Source: Pontiella desulfatans (GTDB taxonomy: Bacteria; Verrucomicrobiota; Kiritimatiellia; Kiritimatiellales; Pontiellaceae). Taken from it: a stretch of 64,000 nucleotides of DNA. A model generated the notes under the pieces. That model worked only from the letters and a program-made list of their open reading frames with translations, was not told the origin of the DNA and made no database searches. The stretch lies in the NCBI RefSeq assembly GCF_900890425.1, contig NZ_CAAHFG010000001.1:1488001-1552000 (forward strand), written 5' to 3'. The position numbers were made by a program, and so were the translations under genes. Shown here in pieces: positions 36,385 to 45,069 of the stretch (within the stretch, counting starts at the first letter, position 1; each line of letters opens with the position of its first letter).

Positions 36385-36423
36385 GGTGTTCTCCCTTATC
36401 TTGTTGCTAAGTTATTCGCAACT

Positions 36424-36452
36424 AGCCGTGTGCCGGAGGCAATAGTGGACAC
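36424..36452 (-). promoter_or_regulatory. ECF-type promoter candidate (GTGTCC-N18-CGGCT)
   Basis: Minus strand: GTGTCCAC with GTGTCC at 36447-36452 and CGGCTA with CGGCT at 36424-36428, 18 bases apart, ~40 bases upstream of the GTG start at 36384. Confidence 0.55.
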
Positions 36453-36506
36453 TAAAACGGCCAAAGGTTTGGGAAAATCCAGTCGGGGTTCAGCCGGGGA
36501 CGGGCA

Positions 36507-37217
36507 TTATTCAGTTGTTTCTTCTGCTTTGAATTTGAGTTCGTTTTGGAGAAGGATTGGTTTGAGGGTGTCGCGCCAAATCTCGTAACCGGCGCGGTTC
36601 ATGTGGAGCTGATCTTTTAGAAAGAGTTCCGGGTTTGGGGTTCCATCGGATAAAAGCATGGGCGAGGCGATGTCGACAAAGGTCATGCGGGCATCTTTTG
36701 CGCACTCGGCGGCGATCAGGTTGTTTGCCTCCTGCATGGTGGGCCAGAGATGTTGCCGTTTGGGACTCGGTTTGGCGGGGAGGATATAGAAGCGGCAGTC
36801 GGGCAGGGCGGCGTGTACTTTTTCAACAAAGGCCTGAAAGGTTTCAAATATTTTGGCCGGGGGGACTCCCTGGGCAACATCGTTGTCGCCTTCGTAAAGC
36901 ACGATGGCGCGCGGTTGATAGGGCAGGACGATGCGGTCGGCGTAGTGCAGCACATCGTTCATGTTGCTGCCGCCGAATCCACGCTTGATCAGGGTGAGTG
37001 GTGCCAGGTCTTCTTCGATCATGCCGTGCCACATGCGCATGCTGGAGCTGCCGATGCACAGTACGGCACCCGCAGGCGACGGCGTGTTTCGGTCTTCGGT
37101 TTCGAACTGCATAATGGCTTTGTTGAACTTGGCCGGATCGGAGTAGGTTCCCGGTTTCGCGGCAAAAGAGTTTAAACTACTCAGTATGATGACGAGGTGG
37201 ATTAATCGGGTTTTCAT
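36507..37217 (-). CDS. Secreted SGNH/GDSL-family acyl hydrolase
   Basis: 236 residues; signal peptide to ~residue 20. SGNH blocks: CIGSSSMRMW (nucleophile Ser, ~57-58), GFGGSNMND (Gly), LYEGDNDVAQG (Asn) and DQLHMNRAGYE (Asp/His). It should hydrolyse acetyl or other acyl esters on a carbohydrate. The ATG overlaps the stop of the upstream glycoamylase-like gene (ATGA), so it is the last gene of a coupled operon (43441 to 36507). It has no accessory domain, unlike the SASA proteins nearby. Confidence 0.85.
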   Translation of the reverse strand: MKTRLIHLVIILSSLNSFAAKPGTYSDPAKFNKAIMQFETEDRNTPSPAGAVLCIGSSSMRMWHGMIEEDLAPLTLIKRGFGGSNMNDVLHYADRIVLPYQPRAIVLYEGDNDVAQGVPPAKIFETFQAFVEKVHAALPDCRFYILPAKPSPKRQHLWPTMQEANNLIAAECAKDARMTFVDIASPMLLSDGTPNPELFLKDQLHMNRAGYEIWRDTLKPILLQNELKFKAEETTE

Positions 37218-38968
37218 GGCTGGTTTATTATCCTGATTGAGTTGAGTTTAAGGTTGAGCTGATCTGCCAGAAGCCGCTTGTCGTTATAGAACCATGGATT
37301 GCGCCAGAATTGAATTTTCAGGGATGTGACGGCGGTTTCATCAATATGGATTCCAAGCAGGTTGTCGGCGTTTATGCGGTAGGTGGTTTGTTGTTTCCCG
37401 AGTTCAATGTGGGCGTAACGTTCCTGTTTGAAACGATCGATGAGCAGCACGCGCATCCAGCCGGGTGGCTCGGGGGTGGCCTCCTGGATTTCCAGATCGA
37501 TCTCAATCTGTTTCAGGACGAAAAGATTGACGGGCGGGAATTTGAAGGTGGCGTGGGTGGGAGCAGTTGAACCTTTTGCTAGATAGTTGATGCCGACGGC
37601 GCCGGTTTCCAATGGTTGGAACCGGATATGGGCCGGTGCATCGGTGGAACAGTTTGAAAGCGGGAACTGGATGTTTGGTGAAATACTTTTCGATGGTTTG
37701 GGATCTGTTTTCCACGGAATCGCATCCCGCTGTTTCCAGGTTTGAAGCAGTTCCGGGCGCTGTTTGATGTGCGGTTTAAGCAATTGGAGTCCGTGATGGA
37801 TGAGCGGATCGGATGCGTAGATTTTTCGGACGATGCCGTTGTGCAGATGGTTGGCGAGGGCAAGAAAGAGCATGCCCTGGTCGAGGGAGAGGTAGCGGTG
37901 GTCCCACTGGCCGGTTTTCATGTTGAAGGCATCGCGCAGTCCCCGGCGTTTTCCTTCGTAGCCCTTGGGTGGAACGGTTCCGTCGCGCTGAACCATTTCG
38001 CGCAGGGTGGCGGTGGCATGGAGCGGGTAGTAGTCGAGCATCAGTGCAACCGCGTGGGGGGTAACGACGTGTTCCGAGAGATAGCCGCCCTGGGTGTAGC
38101 CGCTGCCGGGCATGTAGCAGTTCGACCAGCCCCACAGGGGGTATCCGCGGCGTTGTGCCATCCGGATCTGCTGCCAGGCGAGGTTGCCGGCGGACTCGCC
38201 TACCTCGGTGTCGATTTCCGGCAGGAAGAGTCCATCCATGGCATGCAGGAACAGGCCGCCCATGCCGTAGCCGCGGCAGATGGTGCCATAGGGGGTATCG
38301 AGTGCCTGGCGATCCATTCTTGCCCAGACTTCGGGCGGGGCGGCCTTGGAGGCCACCATCATGAAGACCGCCGAGCGAGTGTCGGCGGTCAGCCAGAGGC
38401 GGCCCCCGCCGGTTGGAGCATCTTTATTGAAATCATAGCCCCAGCTCAGGGTGCCTGCTTCGGGATGATAGAGGCGGTTCCATTCAATGGCATCGAGAAA
38501 GGCGGTTATGCGTTCGGCCAGTTCCGGCCAGGTTCGGCGTGCCATAATCAGGCCGACGGCCAGTTTGTTGAAATCGGAGACCGCCATGACGCCTTCGGTC
38601 TTCTGATCCTTCAGATCCACCGGAATGAAGTTGGGCATGAAGCCGTGCATTCGCTTGCAGCCCTCCAGCGAGGTAAGGATTTTTTCGGCACGTTGCAGCG
38701 CGGGGGCGGAGCGGATCAGTCCGACTTCTTTGGCGGTACACAGCGCCGCGAGGTAGAGCCCGATGTTGGTGGTGTTGGTGTGCCCGCCGGGAAGCTGTGT
38801 ATCGCGTGGAAACCCGGTGGTTGTGTCGAGCATGTCGTCGAGGCATACCCAGGTATCCAGGAGCAGGGCGGTCAGGAATTGTTCGTCTGTCTCGCGCAGG
38901 AGCGCGAAGGCGGTTCCCGTGCCCAATACCGCTGAGCTAGTCAGCTGACCAAAGGTTCTTCGATTCAT
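37214..38968 (-). CDS. Glycoamylase-like (alpha/alpha)6 protein with beta-sandwich C-terminus
   Basis: 584 residues from ATG 38968, which overlaps the preceding stop (ATGA); a frame open further upstream is not coding. N-terminus MNRRTFGQLTSSAV is Tat-like. Residues ~30-420 have the helical-barrel features of the glycoamylase-like family related to GH144/GH162: GVMAVSDFNKLAVGL, GGLFLHAMDGLFLPE, VTPHAVALMLDYYP, GLRDAFN followed by YLSLDQGM. GH144 and GH162 members cleave beta-1,2-glucan, which would suit the GH94 phosphorylase at 51144. Residues ~430-584 look like a carbohydrate-binding beta sandwich. Assignment to one GH family is not secure from motifs alone. Confidence 0.65.
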   Translation of the reverse strand: MNRRTFGQLTSSAVLGTGTAFALLRETDEQFLTALLLDTWVCLDDMLDTTTGFPRDTQLPGGHTNTTNIGLYLAALCTAKEVGLIRSAPALQRAEKILTSLEGCKRMHGFMPNFIPVDLKDQKTEGVMAVSDFNKLAVGLIMARRTWPELAERITAFLDAIEWNRLYHPEAGTLSWGYDFNKDAPTGGGRLWLTADTRSAVFMMVASKAAPPEVWARMDRQALDTPYGTICRGYGMGGLFLHAMDGLFLPEIDTEVGESAGNLAWQQIRMAQRRGYPLWGWSNCYMPGSGYTQGGYLSEHVVTPHAVALMLDYYPLHATATLREMVQRDGTVPPKGYEGKRRGLRDAFNMKTGQWDHRYLSLDQGMLFLALANHLHNGIVRKIYASDPLIHHGLQLLKPHIKQRPELLQTWKQRDAIPWKTDPKPSKSISPNIQFPLSNCSTDAPAHIRFQPLETGAVGINYLAKGSTAPTHATFKFPPVNLFVLKQIEIDLEIQEATPEPPGWMRVLLIDRFKQERYAHIELGKQQTTYRINADNLLGIHIDETAVTSLKIQFWRNPWFYNDKRLLADQLNLKLNSIRIINQP

Positions 38969-39702
38969 TCCCCTTCCTTCGCGTGGGAAAGGAACCATTT
39001 GTAGAGTTCGGGGGTATTGTAAGCTTCGACCCAGGAGTTGTGTCCGGTTTCGGGATAGATGGTGAACTTGACGCTTGTGGAGCCTTTTTTCTCCAGGGCA
39101 TCGACCATTTCCTGCGACATGCTGATGGGCACGACCTTGTCTTTGGCTCCATGGAAAACCCATATGGGCATATCAACAAGGCGCCGGGCCACCATGCGGC
39201 AGCCGCCGCCGCAGACGGGGGCAATGGCGGCAAAGCGGTCGGGATAGGAGGCGGCGAGCGCCCATGTTCCAAAACCGCCCATACTGAGTCCGGTCAGGTA
39301 GATGCGGGATTCATCGACGGGATAGTTAGCCACCAGCTCATCGATGAGTGCGTTCAGGGCAATGATCTTTTCGGGGTGCGACCACTCGATGTCTTTCGAG
39401 CATTGCGGGGAGGCGATGATGAACGGGAATTCTCTTCCCTTGGCAATCAGCATGGGCGGTCCGTTGCGTTTAACCAGTTCCAAATCGGAACCCCGCTCGC
39501 CGGCACCGTGCAGGAAGAGCATCAGCGGCCACTTTTTTCCAGAGGTTGGAACTTCTTCGGGAACATGCAGGAGATAGTCCAGCTCGGCTTTCAGTTGAAT
39601 GGTCGTAGATAGTTTTTCGGTTTGTTGGCCTGCCAAGCTTATACACCCTGAGAGTGTCAGGCTGATGGTCAAGGCTGCGGCGGTTCGATGAATCATGTTC
39701 AA
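38965..39702 (-). CDS. Secreted alpha/beta-hydrolase (carboxylesterase-like)
   Basis: 245 residues. N-terminus ends in LTLSGCISL: a Cys after Leu-Ser-Gly is a lipobox, so this may be a lipoprotein. LHGAGERG forms the oxyanion hole, GLSMGGFG the nucleophile elbow (Ser ~139), FHGAKDKVVP the Asp, ETGHNSW the His. Paralogue of the protein at 6527-7285. It is second in the operon: the large unknown gene ends 13 bases upstream and the glycoamylase-like gene overlaps its stop. Likely role: removal of ester substituents before or during chain cleavage. Confidence 0.85.
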   Translation of the reverse strand: MNMIHRTAAALTISLTLSGCISLAGQQTEKLSTTIQLKAELDYLLHVPEEVPTSGKKWPLMLFLHGAGERGSDLELVKRNGPPMLIAKGREFPFIIASPQCSKDIEWSHPEKIIALNALIDELVANYPVDESRIYLTGLSMGGFGTWALAASYPDRFAAIAPVCGGGCRMVARRLVDMPIWVFHGAKDKVVPISMSQEMVDALEKKGSTSVKFTIYPETGHNSWVEAYNTPELYKWFLSHAKEGE

Positions 39703-39715
39703 CTCCTGTTAAAGG

Positions 39716-42700
39716 TCATGGTTTCATTTTCAGTAGACGCAGGTTGTCGATGATGACGCGTTCATCGGCAGTGACAGCGGTGGCGTTGTCTCGGGTGAGG
39801 CGGATGATGAAGCGCAGTTTAACGTGGTCGGTATCGCGCTTGCGGAATCCGGCACTGAGTCTGGTCCGGGTGTCGGGCCGTTCGAGGGTGTCGAAGTAGT
39901 CATCGCGAATCTGAGCGTTTGTTGCGTCGTACACCTTTACTGTGCTGCGGAGGCTGGAGCCTTGCAGGTTTTCGGTGATGACATCGTATTCGAGCACATA
40001 GTGCGTGTTGGTCGGATCTGCTGATATGTCGTACTCGCGATAAACCTGTGTGTAGTTGCCATTGGCGGCACCAACGGTGGCAATGAATTCGCAGGAACGG
40101 GAACCTTCGAGGCGGCTGTCGGCCACATTCGAACGGCTCAGGCCGGTCTGCTGCGTGGATGACCATCCGTTAAGGTTTCCATCCTCGAAACCATGGTTGC
40201 TGAAGAGCTCGGGTTTGCCGTCGAGTTCGACCGTGATCTGCTCGAAGGGGTGGCCGGAAAGGTCGGCGCGCAGCTCGGTGGCTCCGGCGGGTTTGAAGGT
40301 TTCCAGGGGTTGGAAACCGGTGTCTTCCGAGATAAAGGACGTGCCGTTATACCACTGCACGCGCAGCGGGCCGCTGTTGGTGGAGAGGACTCGTGCAATA
40401 TATCGGGTGCCTTCGAAATCGGCGGATACATTGTAGGTCTGGTTGGAGAGCGGCTGGAGCAATTCACCTTCTGCTCCTCCCACCATAAAGTTGGTATAGC
40501 CTGCGGAGGCAGGGACGGTGAAGGGTGAATATTGATAGCCGAGGTAGTCCCAGTTGGAACCATCGGTCGTGCCCCTGATCTGCCGTTTGATGAGCTGGGA
40601 GAATTCGACGAGATAATCCCCGTTGGTTTGAACCGACCACTGTGGTTCGAGATAGGTGTGGTTGGCAATGGTCTGGTCGATACTTCCGGGCTTAAGGAGT
40701 TCTCCCAGGGCATAACCTGCATATTGGTGGTCGGTGGGGCTGATGTTGCTCATCAGCCAGGTGGGGTAGTCGTATGAGATGCGGGTGAGCAGATGAGGGT
40801 CGTTGTAGTTTGCAGAGCCTTCCAGCAGTTGGCGGCGTCCATCGCGGTAAGCAAAGTAGGCGCCGACCACCGGAACCGTGTCGCCATGAAGTCCGAATCC
40901 GATCACGGTGCCGAAGCTGTTTACGGTGCCGGGGTGGTAGGTGTATTTGTCGGCGCTGTAGGTGTGGGTGGTGGATGGGTCGGACTTGCTCAGGTCGGGA
41001 ACCTGTCCGGCAGAGAAAGCGGTGAGGTGTTCGGTGGCATGGTCGTCGGTCCAGCCGGCATAGAGGGCATAGAAGTTTTTGAATTCCTGTTTCCAATCGT
41101 TGGAAGACCGGCAGTAGGCGACGGTGGCCTGGTCATACATGCGCCAGAAACCGGCCATGGCAGTTTTTACGATCGGTTCAGTTGGCAGCTCATAGTTGTA
41201 TGCATGGTTGTCGCGATAGCGCCAGTAGTCGAGGTAGGCATTTTCGTTCATCGGTTCGGTGGCGGCCATGAGCTCGCTGTAGAGATGCAGTTCCTGATAA
41301 GGCGCAGGACGATGCCCGCCGATGACCGGACCCATATCGTCGGCAGGAGAGGCAAACTTGCCGAACTCGCGGACGTAGTCGCGCTGGTTACGCAGGCGAC
41401 TGATCATGGTGTTGGCGGCTTCGACGATTTCAGTGTCGTACCAGAAATAGTTTTTAGCACGGATGGCCATGTGAATGGCTTTCATGGTGGAGTACGCGCT
41501 GGTGGTGGCGTCCGGATCGGCATCGTTCCATGCCAGATTGCCGGTGTTGGAGTCGTACCAATGGTGCCACTGGCCATCTGAATTAACGTACAGGGTGGAA
41601 TATCGCTTCACGATCTCGCGAACCATGCCCTGTGCTTCCAGATCACCATTGACGTTGTGGCTCATCAGAAGCTGGTTGACGACCCAGTAGGCCGCATCGG
41701 GGCTGGCCACCGAGCCGCGGTTTTTATTCCAGCGGGTGGCAGCATTCTGCACCATGCCGGTGAGTCCGCCATCCTGCCAGCAGAGGGTTTTGGCAAACCG
41801 TACATTCTGCTCAAACTCATCGGCCACCCATTCCATGAAGTCCATGCGGGTGTCGTTGGTGTCGGCGATCATCTCCGGAATAGGTTCTGCGGAGAGGATT
41901 CGTCCGCAAGCCGTTGCCGCGATATCCTTCAGCTCATCGGAGGTGTTGATATAGGGGGCGGGCGTAAAGGAGCCTCCTGCCTGCAGGTCGGCGGTGGAGA
42001 CGAGGAGCAGGTTCCGTTGGGCACCGGTGTCCTGAAGGATTATCAACCCGCCTTGCCCTGGTGCGCCGAACGTGCGGCCCATGCTGATGGCGACCATGTT
42101 GGATACGGTGGCGATCTGCGTCAGCACCGAGTTGGTCGGATTGAGGCGGTATAGATGGTTCGGCGATGCCACGTAGAGCATCTGATCCTGAATGTCCACG
42201 GCGATGCCGCGAACCGATGCACCGATATTGACCGTTGCGTTGTAGGAGCCGGTCAGGTCGTCGAGCTGTGCATCGTAGCGGAGGATGTCGCCCCCGGCGG
42301 TGCCGACAAACAGTTCGCCTTTGAAGTGGGCGATTCCAAGCTTCCCGCTCCCCAGCGAGAGCCCGGTGATAAAATCGCTCTGCTGTCCGGTTCCGGCGTT
42401 GTAGGCGATCACTGAGTCCGGAGTGGACATGAACAACTGGCGGCCGGAGGCCGTGAAGGCCATGCCGTTGATGTTGGTGGCGGTGAATGTATCCAAGGCT
42501 GCTTCTTCAATTTTGCTGATCTGAATACTGTTCTCGGTGGCGGCAGCATAGAGCCCGGCATACTGCGCGGCCGCCACGCGGGTGGCGGCGTTGAAGCCGC
42601 CCCATCCCGCTCCGGGGGACTGCATGAACAGCGTCACGTTATCAACCAGAGCGGAGGACTGGGTGCTGATTTCGATGGTGTTGTCGGTCGTCCAGTGGAA

Positions 42701-43441
42701 CCAGGCGCGTACGGTGGCTGTGGTGGGCGGGGCAATTCCGCTGATGTTTAAATGTTTCCAATCCTCGGACGTGTCGAGGTTGGCATTCACATCCAGTGTA
42801 ATTCGCGAAATTTCAGAACCGTTTCCATTCAACCAGATGATGGCCATTTCGAGTGTGCTGCCGTTGGATTCAAAGTTGGGGTTGAACTTGAAGGCGGCAT
42901 CGAGCGTGTATTCCATTCCGGCAACGCCCACGGTATCCTGCCAGAACGAGCGGTCGAGGTTGGTGGCGAAGGCTTTCAGCCAAACTCCTTGCTCACCGGT
43001 TTCGCCCGCCCATCCGGCCTTATGGATATCCTGCCGATCTCCGTCTTGAGTCCATTCGCCATTGGCACTCACATTCGTTCCTCCTGATGCCAGTGCCGGT
43101 GTTTCAAAGTCACCGTTGATGATCAGGTTGGCTGGCGGAGCAGAGGTGGAGGAGGCTCTGTAGAAGTGGGTCGTTGGGGCAAGCGGCGCGGTGTCCACAT
43201 AAACCATGTTGGAGCTGGTTCCTGGCAGTTCTGAAACGACGGTGTTCCAATCATTGGAAAGCAGGTTGTCGGTCCGGAGGATGCTGTAGTGTTGGTCGGC
43301 CTGTGTTTCAAATTCGAGTGTGGCCACCACGCCGCCGGGGGAGGTGGTGAAGTCGTATGCGGTGAATGGAACGGGGGTGGATGCCTGCACAATCAATGCA
43401 CAGAACAGGCTCATTCCAATGATCTGAATTCTGTTTTCCAT
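39716..43441 (-). CDS. Large secreted protein, binding domains around a helical-barrel-like core (function unknown)
   Basis: 1241 residues. Signal peptide to ~20; an N-terminal ~80-residue part (FTTSPGGVVATLEFETQADQ) akin to beta modules; a carbohydrate-binding-like domain (~105-275, LIINGDFETPAL); a region of ~six short repeats with propeller spacing (~285-500: GMAFTASGRQLFMS, RGIAVDIQDQMLYVAS); a largely helical region (~510-870) rich in Trp and Tyr (DGQWHHWYDSNTGNLAW, DYWRYRDNHAYNYE) that could be an alpha/alpha toroid hydrolase or lyase; then two beta domains (~930-1060 and ~1065-1241, ELFSNHGFEDGNLNGW). I cannot name a family. It heads the operon with esterase, glycoamylase-like and SGNH genes, so a polysaccharide lyase or hydrolase is a fair guess. 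Confidence 0.75.
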   Translation of the reverse strand: MENRIQIIGMSLFCALIVQASTPVPFTAYDFTTSPGGVVATLEFETQADQHYSILRTDNLLSNDWNTVVSELPGTSSNMVYVDTAPLAPTTHFYRASSTSAPPANLIINGDFETPALASGGTNVSANGEWTQDGDRQDIHKAGWAGETGEQGVWLKAFATNLDRSFWQDTVGVAGMEYTLDAAFKFNPNFESNGSTLEMAIIWLNGNGSEISRITLDVNANLDTSEDWKHLNISGIAPPTTATVRAWFHWTTDNTIEISTQSSALVDNVTLFMQSPGAGWGGFNAATRVAAAQYAGLYAAATENSIQISKIEEAALDTFTATNINGMAFTASGRQLFMSTPDSVIAYNAGTGQQSDFITGLSLGSGKLGIAHFKGELFVGTAGGDILRYDAQLDDLTGSYNATVNIGASVRGIAVDIQDQMLYVASPNHLYRLNPTNSVLTQIATVSNMVAISMGRTFGAPGQGGLIILQDTGAQRNLLLVSTADLQAGGSFTPAPYINTSDELKDIAATACGRILSAEPIPEMIADTNDTRMDFMEWVADEFEQNVRFAKTLCWQDGGLTGMVQNAATRWNKNRGSVASPDAAYWVVNQLLMSHNVNGDLEAQGMVREIVKRYSTLYVNSDGQWHHWYDSNTGNLAWNDADPDATTSAYSTMKAIHMAIRAKNYFWYDTEIVEAANTMISRLRNQRDYVREFGKFASPADDMGPVIGGHRPAPYQELHLYSELMAATEPMNENAYLDYWRYRDNHAYNYELPTEPIVKTAMAGFWRMYDQATVAYCRSSNDWKQEFKNFYALYAGWTDDHATEHLTAFSAGQVPDLSKSDPSTTHTYSADKYTYHPGTVNSFGTVIGFGLHGDTVPVVGAYFAYRDGRRQLLEGSANYNDPHLLTRISYDYPTWLMSNISPTDHQYAGYALGELLKPGSIDQTIANHTYLEPQWSVQTNGDYLVEFSQLIKRQIRGTTDGSNWDYLGYQYSPFTVPASAGYTNFMVGGAEGELLQPLSNQTYNVSADFEGTRYIARVLSTNSGPLRVQWYNGTSFISEDTGFQPLETFKPAGATELRADLSGHPFEQITVELDGKPELFSNHGFEDGNLNGWSSTQQTGLSRSNVADSRLEGSRSCEFIATVGAANGNYTQVYREYDISADPTNTHYVLEYDVITENLQGSSLRSTVKVYDATNAQIRDDYFDTLERPDTRTRLSAGFRKRDTDHVKLRFIIRLTRDNATAVTADERVIIDNLRLLKMKP

Positions 43442-43473
43442 AATCTATTCCTCTTCTTTTTTTAGACCGGATC

Positions 43474-43522
43474 ACAGGATGGATAGGATTATTTTAGCAT
43501 CCAGTTGATCCTGTTATCCTGT
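43474..43522. repeat. ATCCTGT-type inverted repeat between two minus-strand genes
   Basis: ACAGGATGGATAGGAT (43474-43489) faces ATCCTGTTATCCTGT (43508-43522), an imperfect ~15-base stem. Such strings recur between genes in many unrelated environmental bacteria. It lies just past the sulfatase stop (43531), so it may also end that transcript. Confidence 0.5.
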
Positions 43523-43530
43523 CAAAAACT

Positions 43531-44907
43531 CTACCAATCCTTGTCAGGACTCTTTGGGTCGATGCGGACTTTGCCGCAGAAGGCCGGTTGCCAGCCCCAT
43601 TGCGGGTCGGGCAGGCCGTTGGACCATTTTTCATATTTTTTCAGCAGCTTTTCAGCAACTTCCGGATATTCCTTGATGACATCCTTCGTTTCGCCGGGAT
43701 CTTCTGTAATCTTGAAAAGCTGCCAGTCGCGGACTTTGCCGCCGTCTTTTTCCTTCACTTTCACCAGTTTCCACTCCGGGGTCCGGATACAGTTCTGGAA
43801 CAGAAAGCGCCAATAAAGTTCACTATGCGGCGGCGTTTTCATATTGCCGGCCAGATGGGGCAGCAGGTTGACCCCGTCCAAGTTCCAGTCTTTGGAGATT
43901 TTTCCGCGGGCGGCGGTGACGGCAGTGGGCAGGATGTCGAGCGAGATCACCGGCTGTTTATAAACCGTTCCGGACGGGAGTTTTCCTTTCCATTGAACCA
44001 CATAAGGAACATGAATGCCGCCTTCGTAGAATTCGCCTTTCTGTCCGCGCAGGGGACCGTTGTCGGCCGCAATGTTTTTCGGTCCGCCGTTATCACTGAG
44101 GAAAAAGATCAAGGTATCTTCTTCCAATCCGTGTTTCCGAAGTTCGGAAAGTATTTTTCCGATGTTCTGATCCATCGAGTAGACCATGGAAACATACTTG
44201 CGGCGGGTTTCGTCTTTGATGTGTTTGAACTGTTCAAGATGTTCCGGTTTAGCATGCATCGGGCCGTGCGGGGCATTGAATGCCGTGTACAAAAAGAAAG
44301 GCTCGTTTTTGTGGCGCCGGATAAAATCAGCGGCCTCATCCCCGAAAGCATCGGTTATGTAGTCCTGTTCCATTTGAATGGAATCCAGGCCGCGCACCAG
44401 TTTACTCGGCCGGAAATAATCCGTGGCTCCGTTGTTGAAGCCGTAAAATTCATCAAATCCGCGATGAACCGGATTGTATTCGGGAGATACGCCGTCGTGC
44501 TGTTTTCCCACCATACCGGTGGTATAGCCCAGTGACTTCAGGCGATCCGCCATCGTTTTCTGATCAAGCGGGAACCCGGGTTTTGTTTCGGCCGTCTGTC
44601 TGAAGGGGCCGGGATTGTCTTCAAACCCGAAACTGTTCTGATAACGTCCGGACAGCAGGCCGGCGCGCGACGGGCCGCAGACCGGACAGGATGAATAGCC
44701 ATTGGTACAGATTACTCCATTTCCAGCCAATGAGTCGATGTGGAGTGTGGGAAGATCGGTGCACCCGTTATAGCCCACATCGCCATAGCCCAGGTCATCT
44801 GCAAAAAGGATGAGAATATTCGGCTTGCGTACGGATTTTGCGGCCAGTGCGCCGGTGGTAACTGCACTGGCTGCAGCGGTTTGATGCAAAAATTTTCTGC
44901 GGTTCAT
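43531..44907 (-). CDS. Sulfatase with Tat signal (S1 family)
   Basis: 458 residues, usual length for a single-domain S1 sulfatase. N-terminus MNRRKFLHQTAAASAV carries a twin-arginine motif. Metal-binding LFADDLGYGD follows at ~34-43, and the formylglycine motif is Cys77-Gly-Pro-Ser-Arg81 with the usual AGLLSGRY extension. FFLSDNGGPKN near residue 285 adds the remaining metal ligands. Substrate not readable. Divergent from the second sulfatase at 45070, with a 162-base gap; the operator promoter in that gap faces the other gene. Confidence 0.92.
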   Translation of the reverse strand: MNRRKFLHQTAAASAVTTGALAAKSVRKPNILILFADDLGYGDVGYNGCTDLPTLHIDSLAGNGVICTNGYSSCPVCGPSRAGLLSGRYQNSFGFEDNPGPFRQTAETKPGFPLDQKTMADRLKSLGYTTGMVGKQHDGVSPEYNPVHRGFDEFYGFNNGATDYFRPSKLVRGLDSIQMEQDYITDAFGDEAADFIRRHKNEPFFLYTAFNAPHGPMHAKPEHLEQFKHIKDETRRKYVSMVYSMDQNIGKILSELRKHGLEEDTLIFFLSDNGGPKNIAADNGPLRGQKGEFYEGGIHVPYVVQWKGKLPSGTVYKQPVISLDILPTAVTAARGKISKDWNLDGVNLLPHLAGNMKTPPHSELYWRFLFQNCIRTPEWKLVKVKEKDGGKVRDWQLFKITEDPGETKDVIKEYPEVAEKLLKKYEKWSNGLPDPQWGWQPAFCGKVRIDPKSPDKDW

Positions 44908-44953
44908 ATCAGCTCCGGAGGGTCAGTGTTGGCTGGAATCCTTTGTTTAATGT

Positions 44954-44982
44954 TTGACAATGTATGCGGTTACATTCTATTT
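44954..44982 (+). promoter_or_regulatory. Sigma70-like promoter with LacI-type operator in the spacer
   Basis: Plus strand: -35 TTGACA (44954-44959), 17-base spacer ATGTATGCGGTTACATT (same as at 4376-4392), -10 CTATTT or TATTTT (44977-44983). About 85 bases before the sulfatase ATG at 45070. The best -35 of the set. Confidence 0.7.
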
Positions 44983-45069
44983 TGCAACCTAATTCATATA
45001 AAAAAGAGATAGTGGCGGGGCTGAACGCATGGAACACCTCAACGGTCATAATGTGCGCAAGAGGAAGAA

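Noticed and set aside
38968-39163. Longer start for the glycoamylase-like protein
   Set aside because: The extra 65 residues overlap the esterase gene and are Arg/His/Gln shadow sequence; ATG 38968 has a Tat-like signal and couples to the previous stop.
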